Positions 21,495-30,721 of a stretch of DNA of 64,000 nucleotides are shown here, one piece after another. Below the pieces are notes generated by a model that was not told where the DNA came from, ran no database searches, and saw only the letters and a list, made by a program, of their open reading frames with translations. Source of the stretch: Seminavis robusta (Eukaryota > Bacillariophyta > Bacillariophyceae > Naviculales > Naviculaceae); NCBI GenBank assembly GCA_903772945.1, contig CAICTM010000003.1:186001-250000 (forward strand), read 5' to 3'. Each line of letters opens with the position of its first letter. Within the stretch, counting starts at the first letter, position 1. Made by a program: the position numbers and the translations under genes.

Positions 21495-22101
21495 TCACTT
21501 GGACTCTTCACGTGCGCGAGATGCGGCAAACTTTTCCTTCCCTTTGGCCATCTTCGCACCGAGATCCTCCTTCTCGGCCTTCGCGTCTGAGTCGTCCTCA
21601 CCGAGACGACGAGCGAGCGATGCATCTTCCAAATCTTGGTTGGGTGCGCCGAGACACCGAGGGAGACTAGGTCCAAAACACGCCTCATAGGTGGCGAGGA
21701 TGGAATCGGCAATCGCCTCACCTTCTTCTGCCACTTTGATCATTCCGTCGGCTGAGGGGACGATCGAAAGAGAAAGACAGTTGTTAAAAGAGAGAGACAA
21801 CGATCAATGACCAATGACAAAAGATGTACTTACCATCAAGGTCCTTGTGGGTATTTATTAGAAGTTCCACATAATCTGATCTCGTTGGACATGGGCAAGA
21901 AAAGCAGTATGAGACAAAGACCAACAAAGACCAACAAAGCCAAGCCAAGCCAAGCAATACACTTGCCATCAAAATCCTTTTGGGTGACCACTTTCCCTTC
22001 TTCTCCGCCACCACGAATATCCACCGAAAGAAAGTGTGGCAAGTGCTGCTTCAGCGTCCCCCATGTTGTTCTCGATCTCTCACAACGTTGTGTTGGAAGC
22101 A
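21495..22101 (-). CDS. Small EF-hand protein, three or more exons
   Basis: Exon pieces 21495-21751, 21834-21880 and an upstream piece ending at 21963 are joined by GT-AG introns 21752-21833 (GTAAGT) and 21881-21962 (GTGTAT), both 82 nt. The second junction assembles a perfect EF-hand loop, D-L-D-A-D-G-M-I-K-V-A-E, flanked by helices (YVELLINTHK and EGEAIADSILATYEA). This is strong evidence for both the splicing and calcium binding. An upstream acidic/Gly-rich piece (VDIRGGGEEGKVVTQKDFDGK) may hold a degenerate second site. The C-terminus is charged (KEDLGAKMAKGKEKF). The start is unresolved: the first exon's frame opens near 22101 without an ATG; an ATG at 22063 is in a different frame. The left limit of exon 1 is therefore uncertain. 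Confidence 0.65.
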
Positions 22102-22259
22102 GGAAACCTTACTATTAATACATGTAATACGCTAAAATCGTTTGGACCCTCACGGATGGAGGGAAAGGACGTACTATTGTAGCAATTCCGCCAAGATTTG
22201 AATCTTCAAATTGTTCGAATTTTCAAACTGTTGGCGCGCTGAAATTGAATTCATAATGA

Positions 22260-22330
22260 CGTCACTCATTTGATTCGACTCGACTCGACTCGAGACTCCA
22301 TTGACCACTCGACTCGACTCAATTACTCCT
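22260..22330. promoter_or_regulatory. GACTCG repeats in a divergent promoter
   Basis: Two short arrays of GACTC units (about 22277-22300 and 22308-22321) lie in the intergenic space between the EF-hand gene (minus) and the asparagine-synthase-like gene (plus). A regulatory role is inference from position only. Confidence 0.3.
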
Positions 22331-22579
22331 TTGACTCGTGTCATGACTGCGCGAGTGACTCGGTCACACTTGAACGAAGAACGTGTTTCAGCCGTCACCA
22401 GTCACGTGCTTCGTTCGATTGGCTCAATGGGCATGCGGTGTGCAACTTTTTGGTAACTTGGAAAGTTGGAAGCAGACGCATTGGCTGGCCGCAGAGACAC
22501 AAGTAAGTATAGGCTACATGTATACATTATAGAAATCCAACACAACTTTCATCTCAGGACAAAGAAGCAAGAAGCAACG

Positions 22580-23686
22580 ATGAGTGATAAGATTACCAAG
22601 TTTCAAGAGCTCTTGGAGCAATCTATCAGGGACATTGCAGCCAAGACGAATCCAGAGACTCGCTGTCTCATTCTTTCGGGTGGAGTTGATACCTGTGCCA
22701 TCCTATGCGCTTCGCACAAGCTGAAGGTTACCTATGCAGCTGCCATTACCGTAGTAGTCGAACAACCAACCAATCCTACATGTACTGATGTTGGTGCCAG
22801 TGCCAAGTTTGGTCCAGACCTGTTGTTTGCACAAGCTGCCGCCAAGGAATACAAAGATACCATTCACGACAATCATCACGTGGTCAAGGTGACTCCTCAA
22901 GATTTGCTATCCGACTATCTTCCACCCTGCATTGACGCTTTGCAAATTTTTGATGGAATGACATTGCGCAACAGCCTAGTTGTGGCGGCTGCCTTTGCCA
23001 AGGCATCTCAGTTGGGCATGGAAAACGCCATTGTGGGAGATGCGGCCGATGAACTCATGGGAGGATACTCCTTCATGTGGGGCAAGGATTCCGATCCACC
23101 CGAGCAATCGACAGACAAGCGCAATAAAATGTGTCGACAGTGGACATTTGCCACGCAAACACTGGCACAAATGCACAATCTGACATCTCATGCACCCTAC
23201 ATGGATTCCACCCTGGTGGAATGGGTGTTGGAACGCATCGACCGATCCGACTGTATTGGGACACGGCCCATACGATTGGTATACCAAGGACCCAGTATGG
23301 ATCACGTTACGGGAAAAATACTCTTGCGAGAAGCCTATGATACCGTGGCTTCTTGGAGACGCAAGGATCCCATCGAAGTCGGATCTGGGATTACCATTAT
23401 TGGTCACAATGAGTATTGGAAGGACCTCCTTCCCGATGACGAGTTTGAATCGGAACGACTAGATGTGAAGAACCGATTGGGTTTTGTCATCAAAGACAAG
23501 GAAGCCTTGATCAATTTCCGAATCTTTCAAAAGCGTTTTGGAGAACAAGGAGAGAACCATCCAACCAAAAAACGACTAGAACGGAACCAAGGATGTGTGA
23601 ATTGTTCCTTTGAGGTGGGACCAACTGAAAACTTTTGCAGAATCTGCGGGGCCTATCCAGCGCAGAGGAGCGGAAAGCTTCACTAG
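22580..23686 (+). CDS. Asparagine-synthase-domain protein without glutaminase, with C-terminal zinc ribbon
   Basis: 368 aa from ATG 22580 (MSDKITKFQELLEQ). The frame is open upstream to 22466, but a CACAAG|GTAAGT-like donor text (ACAAGTAAGT) near 22499 suggests that part is 5' UTR or intron. The ATP-pyrophosphatase P-loop LILSGGVDT (about residues 31-39) and GDAADELMGGY (about 152-162) define the asparagine-synthase C-domain, which adenylates a carboxylate. There is no N-terminal class II glutamine amidotransferase domain, so ammonia or another amine would be the nucleophile. The C-terminus has CVNC...CRIC, a four-Cys zinc ribbon (about 340-356), unusual for this family. Substrate unknown; a non-asparagine amide ligase is possible. 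Confidence 0.75.
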   Translation: MSDKITKFQELLEQSIRDIAAKTNPETRCLILSGGVDTCAILCASHKLKVTYAAAITVVVEQPTNPTCTDVGASAKFGPDLLFAQAAAKEYKDTIHDNHHVVKVTPQDLLSDYLPPCIDALQIFDGMTLRNSLVVAAAFAKASQLGMENAIVGDAADELMGGYSFMWGKDSDPPEQSTDKRNKMCRQWTFATQTLAQMHNLTSHAPYMDSTLVEWVLERIDRSDCIGTRPIRLVYQGPSMDHVTGKILLREAYDTVASWRRKDPIEVGSGITIIGHNEYWKDLLPDDEFESERLDVKNRLGFVIKDKEALINFRIFQKRFGEQGENHPTKKRLERNQGCVNCSFEVGPTENFCRICGAYPAQRSGKLH

Positions 23687-23828
23687 TTCTAGCTAGTGCT
23701 TCTTCGAGGTTTGCCCACTCTTCCTTCAACTTTACCCTGTCATGGCTTTCTTCTCAAAGGAACACATAGATCGATAAATCTAGTCGAATGCCGGTACTGT
23801 TTTTATGATTCTGCTCTATTAATTAATG

Positions 23829-24545
23829 CTACAGGTTCGGTGCAGATGATTGCTGTGCCCACTGTCGCACAAAGTCCATTTGCTCGTCAGTCTCTGGCGA
23901 GACGGAGCTCTCCAGACTTCTGCCCGAGTTTTGAAAGAGTTGGTTGGTTGCTTGTAGAGCTTCTTCTGGATCTGTATTGTATCCATGTCGAGCCAGGTAA
24001 CATCCTACGGTAGTTCCCGTTCTCCCAATGCCTCCACGACAATGCACGTAGACTTTGCGTTTCTCTTGGTCAATAGCCGTATCCATGGCCGTCAAGATAT
24101 CCTCCATGAGTTGGGGCTTTTGCGGAATTCCAAAATCGGGAATGGCAAATCGAGACACCACCACGTCCAATTTCAATTTGGCAGCTTCTTCTTGCAGCAG
24201 ATCGGCATATGGCAGTTTTTCTCCTTCTCTCGTGAGATCCACAAAGTAGGTAATGCCACTCTGTAGGTATTGCCGTAGCTTTTGGCGGGTCTTGTCGTCA
24301 TCGTAGGAACGATCCGTGGGATATTCCCCCGCCAACAAGGATTCCGTGACCCAATACGTGCAATCGTTGGGACGGGGTGGTTGGACTGTCACGGTCTTGA
24401 GTTTGCCGTTGCTGCTGTTTTGGTTGGGCATTTTGTTGTTGGAGTTGGGATTCGCAAACGCTAGCGCTCTGGGACAAGACCTTTTGTCGGCATACGCAGT
24501 TAACAAGAAGCAGCAGACAATCCAGATGGAAAGGGACGACAACAT
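23829..24545 (-). CDS. Dual-specificity/tyrosine phosphatase-like protein, possibly plastid-targeted
   Basis: 238 aa. N-terminal signal peptide (LSIWIVCCFLLTAYA) is followed within 15 residues by RALAFANP, which fits an ASAF-type site. The phosphatase core is clear: a general-acid region (FAIPDFGIPQ, about 135-144) and the P-loop VHCRGGIGRTGT (Cys about 168, Arg about 174). The layout is like the small cyanobacterial and plant phosphatases related to dual-specificity enzymes. Substrate, protein or small molecule, unknown. Converges with the asparagine-synthase-like gene, leaving about 140 bp between stops. Confidence 0.8.
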   Translation of the reverse strand: MLSSLSIWIVCCFLLTAYADKRSCPRALAFANPNSNNKMPNQNSSNGKLKTVTVQPPRPNDCTYWVTESLLAGEYPTDRSYDDDKTRQKLRQYLQSGITYFVDLTREGEKLPYADLLQEEAAKLKLDVVVSRFAIPDFGIPQKPQLMEDILTAMDTAIDQEKRKVYVHCRGGIGRTGTTVGCYLARHGYNTDPEEALQATNQLFQNSGRSLESSVSPETDEQMDFVRQWAQQSSAPNL

Positions 24546-24931
24546 TGGTACACTGCAAGTTGTTCCGACGGGGTGTTGGATGCCACGGTAGCTAGCATGG
24601 ACACAGACGAGCGCTCGTGTGGTGGTGATGGGGGGTCAGGTTCGTGGGCTCAGGATCCAAGAAAAGATCCGTCTCTACTTTGAAAAGACCTTGTACAATC
24701 TACAATGTATTAGTAGACTAGTACTGGTACTGCATTCGCGTTCCAGGCTCTCGGTAGCGGACGGGACGGTTCGGTGCGCTAGCGGTAGTAGCTCTCCATA
24801 TCGGTACAGTGATACATGCCTAACAGATGAGATAGAATAGGAGAGCAGATATAAGCTTATAAGCAGAAGGATAGGACCACTTGAATAGGGCCTTCCAACC
24901 GAGTGACATATACTAGCAGCAACGATGATCT

Positions 24932-25764
24932 CTACACACGAACAAGGTTCCACTCGGCAGCTGTCAGGTCTTGATCTGCTCCTTCGGCTAGCTTCAAAGG
25001 ACTGGAACCGTCTTCTAGGTCAGCCACCACCCGGTCTCCATAGTAGGCGACCTGGAGCTGCACCGTGCACGAAGTAAGGGTGCGGTAGCACAAAGTTGGC
25101 TCGAGAATGTACAGGCTCAAAATGTTGGCAGGGGGCGAATGCAAAAAGGCATAGCCTCCATTGGTCCCCAAAAGGGTAGTGTCGGGGCTTGCTAAACTAG
25201 CCAAAGCAAAACAAGTTCGTGTTGTATCTTTGGCGGCTCTGTTCGGAAGCGTAGGGCAGTCCTCTGGTAGAAAGGTCCACTGGGTTTAACAATGGATCCA
25301 TCACCCGCCACCGTCAAGAATCTTCCAGTTCCTGCATTTTGTAGGACAACGGAGGCCGACGCTACTTGGTTCTCAAATGCTTCCAGCTCGGCCTCGGACG
25401 TTGGTTTGGTGAATCGAAGCAAGTCGCGACAGGTAAAGTACTGTGCTTGGTTGATGACCCGAAAGATGCGATTTGGATCGATTACCACACTAAAGTCTTC
25501 CCTCAAGGTTGTCACTTCGCACGTGTAGGCTTGAGTCTCTTGAAAGTTAAAGGTAGTGGTGGAATCTCTGACGGTGTAACTGCGTCTGTCACTAAAGACG
25601 AGTCGAAAGGTAGTACTAAAGCCCAGATTGCTGGAGGAAGAGGCGCCATCGGCAAAGCTATGTACCACTCCAGTGACGTCCGAAGCAGAAAAGCATGGAC
25701 ACGAGGAAGCAGAAGCGGTCTGGACTAGCGCAAACGCAGCGAAGAAAAGTGGATGGAGCTTCAT
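24932..25764 (-). CDS. Secreted protein with beta-rich C-terminus; frame broken once
   Basis: ATG at 25764 begins a signal peptide (MKLHPLFFAAFALVQTASAS) and a mature start SCPCFSASDV. The frame encodes an N-terminal Cys-containing domain to about residue 150, then a segment with NAGTGRFLTVAGDG, reminiscent of fascin/ricin-type beta-trefoil turns. This frame ends at 25192. A second frame running from about 25235 to 24932 continues smoothly (LASPDTTLLGTNGGYAFLHSPP...). The switch lies around the text CGCTTCCGAACAGAG and needs a net one-base difference; no intron fits. So a frameshifted gene or a sequencing error. The spare upstream 38 codons in frame are probably UTR. Confidence 0.5.
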
Positions 25765-26703
25765 GGTTGCTGTTCTGGTATGATGGGCGAGTGATCTGCG
25801 TTGTGTTTTTGTGTGTTTTTGTGTTTGTTGAGATTCCTTTGGGGACAACGCTGTCATCCTGTTTCTGGGAGCGTTCAACAGCTCAATTGAGCTTCAACCC
25901 AATGTATGTGTGGCAGTCGAAGTTTGTCGTCCTGCTCGTGCTCCCTTCTCTCCTCCGGTGGCAGCGTTGCACGACTTTCGTTGAAGCCGCCCTTCCATCT
26001 ACAGGGACCTCACTTTACATCAAGCAGTGCGTTGAGGCTCGACTCGACTCGGGTAGCTACGGGGCTGCTGAGAACTAGCTACTACAGCTGTAGGAGTTAG
26101 TCAAGATCCCAACCGCAGCCCCAAATTGTCTGGGGCCGAGACAATCTCTCCGCTTGACCACTCTGGTCTATACATTATGTATGTGTGTTGCTGTATAGTC
26201 TAGTTGACCTACATTCCTAGGAGGTCATGTGCGACTACAAGTTACTCGAGGTTGATTGCCATCGCGCTTGGTCAGATTGAAAGAGCTCAGGCCCAATCTA
26301 GAACGCTGGTACAGTACGGTAAATCTGAACGATAATAACGCTCAAGCCCTGGAAGGTGGTAGCTTGTGGCTCCGCTGGAGAACGAGTTGATGCGACGTTA
26401 CAATATTAGCGGTACGGAGGGAGCAGTGAGGTGCAGGAAAGACTATGTCTCTACTTTGAAAAGAAAGACACACCCCTGTTTCCATGACGTTGTAATTGCG
26501 TCACAAACGCACGACACAGCAACCCGCCACCTCCCTTCGTTGGGTTCGTGGGACTGAAGGCAGGCGTTCAAGGTTCCAGCGAAAACTAACTGGTTTGGGC
26601 AGAATTTGTCGAAGCACGCGCGTTGTTCTCACTTTCTCACAATTACAAACAACAACAACAAACTGAAACAGCCCGGCATCACATTTGATCGATCAGATCG
26701 ACG
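25765..26703. other. Intergenic with a tRNA-like structured stretch
   Basis: Divergent promoter space between the secreted protein (minus) and the SNARE (plus). It contains a GACTC pair near 26040 and the tRNA-like sequence listed separately. No protein gene seen. Confidence 0.4.
26097..26172 (-). other. tRNA-like sequence (degenerate tRNA or tRNA-derived SINE head)
   Basis: Read on the minus strand: GACCAGAGTGGTCAAGCGG resembles the D-arm/A-box of class II tRNAs. It is followed by a perfect 7-bp stem (ATTGTCT/AGACAAT) around a 7-nt loop CGGCCCC, then GGTTGGGATC, which is near but not equal to a B-box. The loop lacks the invariant U33 and no good T-arm or acceptor stem closes, so this is not a functional tRNA as read. 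Confidence 0.3.
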
Positions 26704-27420
26704 ATGAAACCCCTGTTGAGCAACGACAAGGACGCCTTGAAGGCATCTACTGATATCCAGCAGAGGAGTAAAGACGCTCTGTCTAGGATCCAGCATGACT
26801 TGGAAGAGACCCAACAGACGGGCGCCATGACTCTGGATGACTTGGACGCCCAGCGCCGTAAGATGGATGGCGTGGACCACCAGGCAGATCGCTTGCATGA
26901 TCAGTTGGACGAGACGGCATATTTGCAGAGCAAGTTGGGATCTTGGTTTGGAGGAAAACGCAAAAAGAAAAACAGTAATAGCACTAGCAATAGCAGTAAC
27001 AAAGACAGAGAATCTCCGGAACAAGCCAAGAATGACCTTATAGATTCATCCAACACCAACGCCAACAGCAAGAACAAGAAGAGTGGAAAATGGAAGTTTG
27101 GCAGATCCTCCAAGAAATCTTCCGTACACGAAGACCCCACCATCTCAGTCACTATTGGATCTCTGGACAAGGAGACTGCCTTGTACCGGGGCGAACACAA
27201 GGATGAAATGAGGGCTCTGGCCCAAGGAGACCATGAGATTGACGCTCAAATGGATATGATTGGAAATCAGCTGGGAAATTTACTCACCATGGCTCAAGAA
27301 ATTGGATCCGAAACGAAACACCAGCAACAACGTATTGAACGCGTTGACAATCGAGTCGCAGATGCACAGGAACGACAGAGAAAGGCAAACAAAAAGACTA
27401 AAAAGTTCTTGAGTCGATAA
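26704..27420 (+). CDS. SNAP-25/SNAP-29-like Qbc-SNARE
   Basis: 238 aa, single exon. The first SNARE motif (about residues 14-75) includes SRIQHDLEETQQTGAMTLDD then LDAQRRKMD, with the ionic-layer Gln in heptad register. A Lys/Ser/Asn-rich linker follows (KRKKKNSNSTSNSSNK...). The second SNARE motif (about 178-232) is MDMIGNQLGNLLTMAQEIGS and ERVDNRVADAQ. No transmembrane helix and no Cys-rich palmitoylation cluster, so it resembles SNAP-29 more than SNAP-25. Expected role: supplying two helices to a membrane-fusion SNARE complex. Confidence 0.85.
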   Translation: MKPLLSNDKDALKASTDIQQRSKDALSRIQHDLEETQQTGAMTLDDLDAQRRKMDGVDHQADRLHDQLDETAYLQSKLGSWFGGKRKKKNSNSTSNSSNKDRESPEQAKNDLIDSSNTNANSKNKKSGKWKFGRSSKKSSVHEDPTISVTIGSLDKETALYRGEHKDEMRALAQGDHEIDAQMDMIGNQLGNLLTMAQEIGSETKHQQQRIERVDNRVADAQERQRKANKKTKKFLSR

Positions 27421-27800
27421 TCATTGCCCAAGACGCAATTACATTACATAAGATACATCATGCAGCAATATACTGTTCCGATACTATAGCAATAGGACGG
27501 GTTGGTCGTTGCTAAATTAGACTTTATAGGGCTGTGCTGTACGCATTTATTTGGTGAGATTGCCAAATGATTACTGAGCGGGCTGTGCTGCACAGGGTGG
27601 TGGTAGTTTGTTGAGGCTTTGTGGACACAGCGGGTCCGGTGCACAGACTTTCGCCAGCCTTTCCGGTACCGTAACATCACAAGGGAGACACGAATGCCTG
27701 CGCATCCAAAAATGCTGACGGGCTTCTCCTCTGTCTAGCTTGCCCCCCCCCCGGCTCCTTGACCCCTTGATTAGACTACTAGTCATATATTCTTTTAAAA
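27421..27800. other. Intergenic, convergent 3' ends
   Basis: Space between the SNARE gene and the dioxygenase gene on the other strand; one C tract at about 27744. Nothing else seen. Confidence 0.4.
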
Positions 27801-29156
27801 TTAGAGAGGAACATCCACGATCTCTCCAAGGACTGGTTCATCGGTGGGTTGCAAGATCCACACCGTCAAGGCTCGTCTCCGTCGATCGGTCAAGACGGGC
27901 TCTACCGAATGGACCAACTTGGAATCAAAAATGACCAATCGGCCATTGGTAGGAATGACATCCGTGTACTTTGTTGGATCCGTTGTCACGGCTTCGGATA
28001 CCCGAGAGTAATGTTGCGAATCATGGTAGATCCTAAGGGCACCACCATCGGATTCTTCCCAATCGTCATTGCAATACAAAATAGCCGTGTAGCACCGATA
28101 GTTCCTCCTCGTTGTCAATGAATCCTCGCCCTTATTGTCTTTGTACCAAGAATTGTCGGAATGTGCTACATAGAAATCGCCAAGTCCGTACTCGGCAGCT
28201 TGAATTTTGCTGGGAGTCGTCAGGGGTGCCAGGATTGTGGCAGGTGCAATCGGGGCATATCCAGTGCTGCTGTCAATGAACGACAAGTCCAAGTGTCGAT
28301 TCAAATAATCCGCCATGCCCATGAGGAGGTCGCAGTGGCCTTCCAAGCCGCAGGGTTTGGCTTGTTCTCGGTCCAAAAATGCTACCGTATCGCGACGGAT
28401 TTTTCTTCCTTGGCCGGTTTTCTGCAGCAGATACTTGGATAAGTTCATGTTGGATTGGTCACTAGTCTTGGGACCCCCGTGCAACTGCACAAAACCCTTG
28501 GATTGAAGTTCTTGCAAGACCTCTTTGGAGTTGGAAGCGGACGACAATGACGTTTGAAACAATTGTTCCATGACGTTGTCGTTATTGTGAGAGGACTGTT
28601 TGGAATCAGAAGCGAGATTTCCAGGATGGGATGGCTGGTTGTTGCTGTTGACGTGCTGAAACACTTCTTCCCGAAGACTCGACAAATCGAGCAATTGAAA
28701 CCCATGATCATCATCAAACGTAGCTCGACTCTCGTAGAACTTTTGGCAGATCCATCCAAAGTCTTCTTCAGTGGTCTGAGCACCCTCCAAACTGAGCACA
28801 AACTCCATTGGTGGCGCCCCTGCAGTCGTTGTTGTTGCATCCAGATCGCCAAGTGACGGAGCTGCTGGCGGTACAAATGTCAAGACACAGTCGTCTCCCA
28901 ACAAGGGAATGGTATATTCCTGCACAACCGACTGTGTCACCGGAACAAAGCCACACTCGGAGGATATCCCTTCGACCATTGTGTCAAAGGCGGCCAGCAG
29001 ACGTTGATTCGATTCGACGCAGTACCTGGAAGGAGTTAGTGGCAGAACAATGCTGTGTTTCTTCTTGGATGCAAGGAATGCTTGGATGTCAAATCCCCAT
29101 GATCCTTCCAAAAAGCTACCCACAAGAATAAGCGAAAACAGAATGGGGATGGACAT
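27801..29156 (-). CDS. Prolyl-4-hydroxylase-like 2OG-Fe(II) oxygenase, secretory
   Basis: About 451 aa from ATG 29156, chosen because a clean signal peptide follows (MSIPILFSLILVGSFLEGSWG then FDIQ). An in-frame ATG also exists at 29213. The C-terminal half is a P4H-type double-stranded beta helix: YVAHSDN (first Fe ligands His/Asp, about 332), then YRCYTAILYCNDDW, DGGALRIY, the distal His in FDSKLVHSVEPV (about 414) and the 2OG-binding basic residue in RRRRALTVW (about 425). The spacing and DGGALRIY are typical of P4H/EGLN-type enzymes. GSWG|FD may be an ASAF-like site, so ER or plastid are both possible. The N-terminal half is not recognised. Confidence 0.8.
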   Translation of the reverse strand: MSIPILFSLILVGSFLEGSWGFDIQAFLASKKKHSIVLPLTPSRYCVESNQRLLAAFDTMVEGISSECGFVPVTQSVVQEYTIPLLGDDCVLTFVPPAAPSLGDLDATTTTAGAPPMEFVLSLEGAQTTEEDFGWICQKFYESRATFDDDHGFQLLDLSSLREEVFQHVNSNNQPSHPGNLASDSKQSSHNNDNVMEQLFQTSLSSASNSKEVLQELQSKGFVQLHGGPKTSDQSNMNLSKYLLQKTGQGRKIRRDTVAFLDREQAKPCGLEGHCDLLMGMADYLNRHLDLSFIDSSTGYAPIAPATILAPLTTPSKIQAAEYGLGDFYVAHSDNSWYKDNKGEDSLTTRRNYRCYTAILYCNDDWEESDGGALRIYHDSQHYSRVSEAVTTDPTKYTDVIPTNGRLVIFDSKLVHSVEPVLTDRRRRALTVWILQPTDEPVLGEIVDVPL

Positions 29157-29855
29157 TTTGGCTTTCTTGGTGGAAAAAGGTAGTTTTGTGGCAACAACAA
29201 CTATCCGATACATCAATTCTATACCTACATGTATGGCTATCTACTGCTGGTATGGAGCGAAAGCATACACCCGATATGGAGATACCGTGCATTGAAGGTG
29301 TCACATCGTCATCATCGTGCAAGTACTCTAGTACGTGTTATAACCGGTACGTGGTCCAGAACATATGTAAAGAGGAAAAAAGCTCCGACTGACCGTCCCC
29401 CGTACCATACCGTACGACTGTATCAGGTACCATACCATACCGTTCAAATGTTTTACTGTTTCGTTCAGGACAACATGGAATCGGGATATTATATATTTAT
29501 TTAGTTATTCAGGTAGATGGTAGATCCCTAATGTGCGCCCTCCTCTTCCAGTACTACTAGTAGTATGCCCCCGTCTCGGCATGGTGCGGATAGCAATAGA
29601 TACAGTGTACGAGTCCTCGAGTAAGAGCAGTGGCTGCTGTGGTTGTGGTTGTGTTGTGTTCTGTTCTGTTCTGTTCTGTCCACAGCGACACGGCACGAAG
29701 AAACAGGAAGAAAGGAAGACGGAAGGCAGCTGCTTTAGAGTAATTGATTTGTTGTCCTGGCAAGCTTTATTACCTCGGCAGTCTATCTGCCTGAGCCCTC
29801 ACCCCCTTTTTGGTATTTCCTGTTTCCTGTTTCCTGTTTCCTGTTTCGTGTTCCG
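29157..29855. other. Intergenic with simple repeats
   Basis: Contains a TTCTG run near 29655-29680 and a TTTCCTG heptamer array at about 29816-29848. Palindromic TACC/GGTA text lies at 29340-29450. No gene seen. Confidence 0.5.
29816..29850. repeat. (TTTCCTG)n heptamer tandem repeat
   Basis: About four to five units directly abut the open frame of the ankyrin-like fragment and mark its upstream limit. Confidence 0.8.
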
Positions 29856-30335
29856 GTGAAGCCAAAGTGGGCTCGTGCAAATGGTTGCCCTTGGGATGAA
29901 GAGACATGTGCCTATGCTGGTGCAAATGGATACTTGGAATTGTTGAAGTGGTTGCGTGCAAATGGGTGTCCATGGGATGAATTCACATGCTGTTTAGTTG
30001 CTGTCAATGGCCATTTGGAACTTTTCAAGTGGGCTCATGAAAATGGGTGTCCATGGAATGAAGAGACATGTTCATATGCTGCTGAAGGTGGACATTTGGA
30101 TTTGTTGCAGTGGGCTCATGAAAATCGCTGTCCATGGGATGAAGATACATGCGTTGCTGCTGCTGAAAATGGACATTTGGAAGTTCTGATTTGGTCAAGA
30201 GAGAATGGTTGTCCTTGGGATGAAACGACATGGCAGCATGCCAAAATGAGCAGAACAAGCAACAAAACCGAAGTGATGCAGTGGCTATGTGACAATGGCT
30301 GCCCTGGGTCCCGTGATGAAAATGAAGATGACTAA
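29856..30335 (+). pseudogene. Ankyrin-repeat-type protein fragment without start codon
   Basis: The frame holds five repeats of about 27 residues with the pattern GHLELLKWAxENGCPWDExT CxYAAEN. These are the short ankyrin-like repeats with the NGCPWDE signature seen in expanded algal and viral-host families. The last unit decays and ends with a short acidic tail and stop. There is no ATG: the frame opens out of a TTTCCTG tandem repeat with a GTG at 29856. Most likely the 3' remnant of a longer gene, or a gene whose first exon lies upstream and was not seen. Confidence 0.65.
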
Positions 30336-30721
30336 GGACACTACTGTAGCATCATTCATGGGAAGGTTGGGAATTGAATCAAGGGTAGACATGCTCGTGT
30401 TTCTCCCTACCTTAGCTTAGTGTGATCTGGTTGCGTCGGCGACCACTCATAACATTAGTATAGCGCAACGTCAAGGAAAGATGCACAGACACAATGACAA
30501 ATTCCACCAAGTTGTAAATGTAGCGGTAACGAGGGGCTTCAAACTGCAGTCACTCGCCGAACCGGCAGGTTCATTTTATGTAGTAAACGGAACTGGCGGA
30601 TGCCGAATATTTGATCCGTGAGTCAAATTTAGGAGGTTGAAAGGGACGAGGCTCGCAAAAAATCACCTCTCACTTACTCTGCGGCCGAGCAACCATCCAT
30701 CCAAAGCAACGTAGTACCACC
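30336..30721. other. Intergenic, nothing seen
   Basis: Probable promoter of the secreted protein beginning at 30722; no repeats or RNA recognised. Confidence 0.4.
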
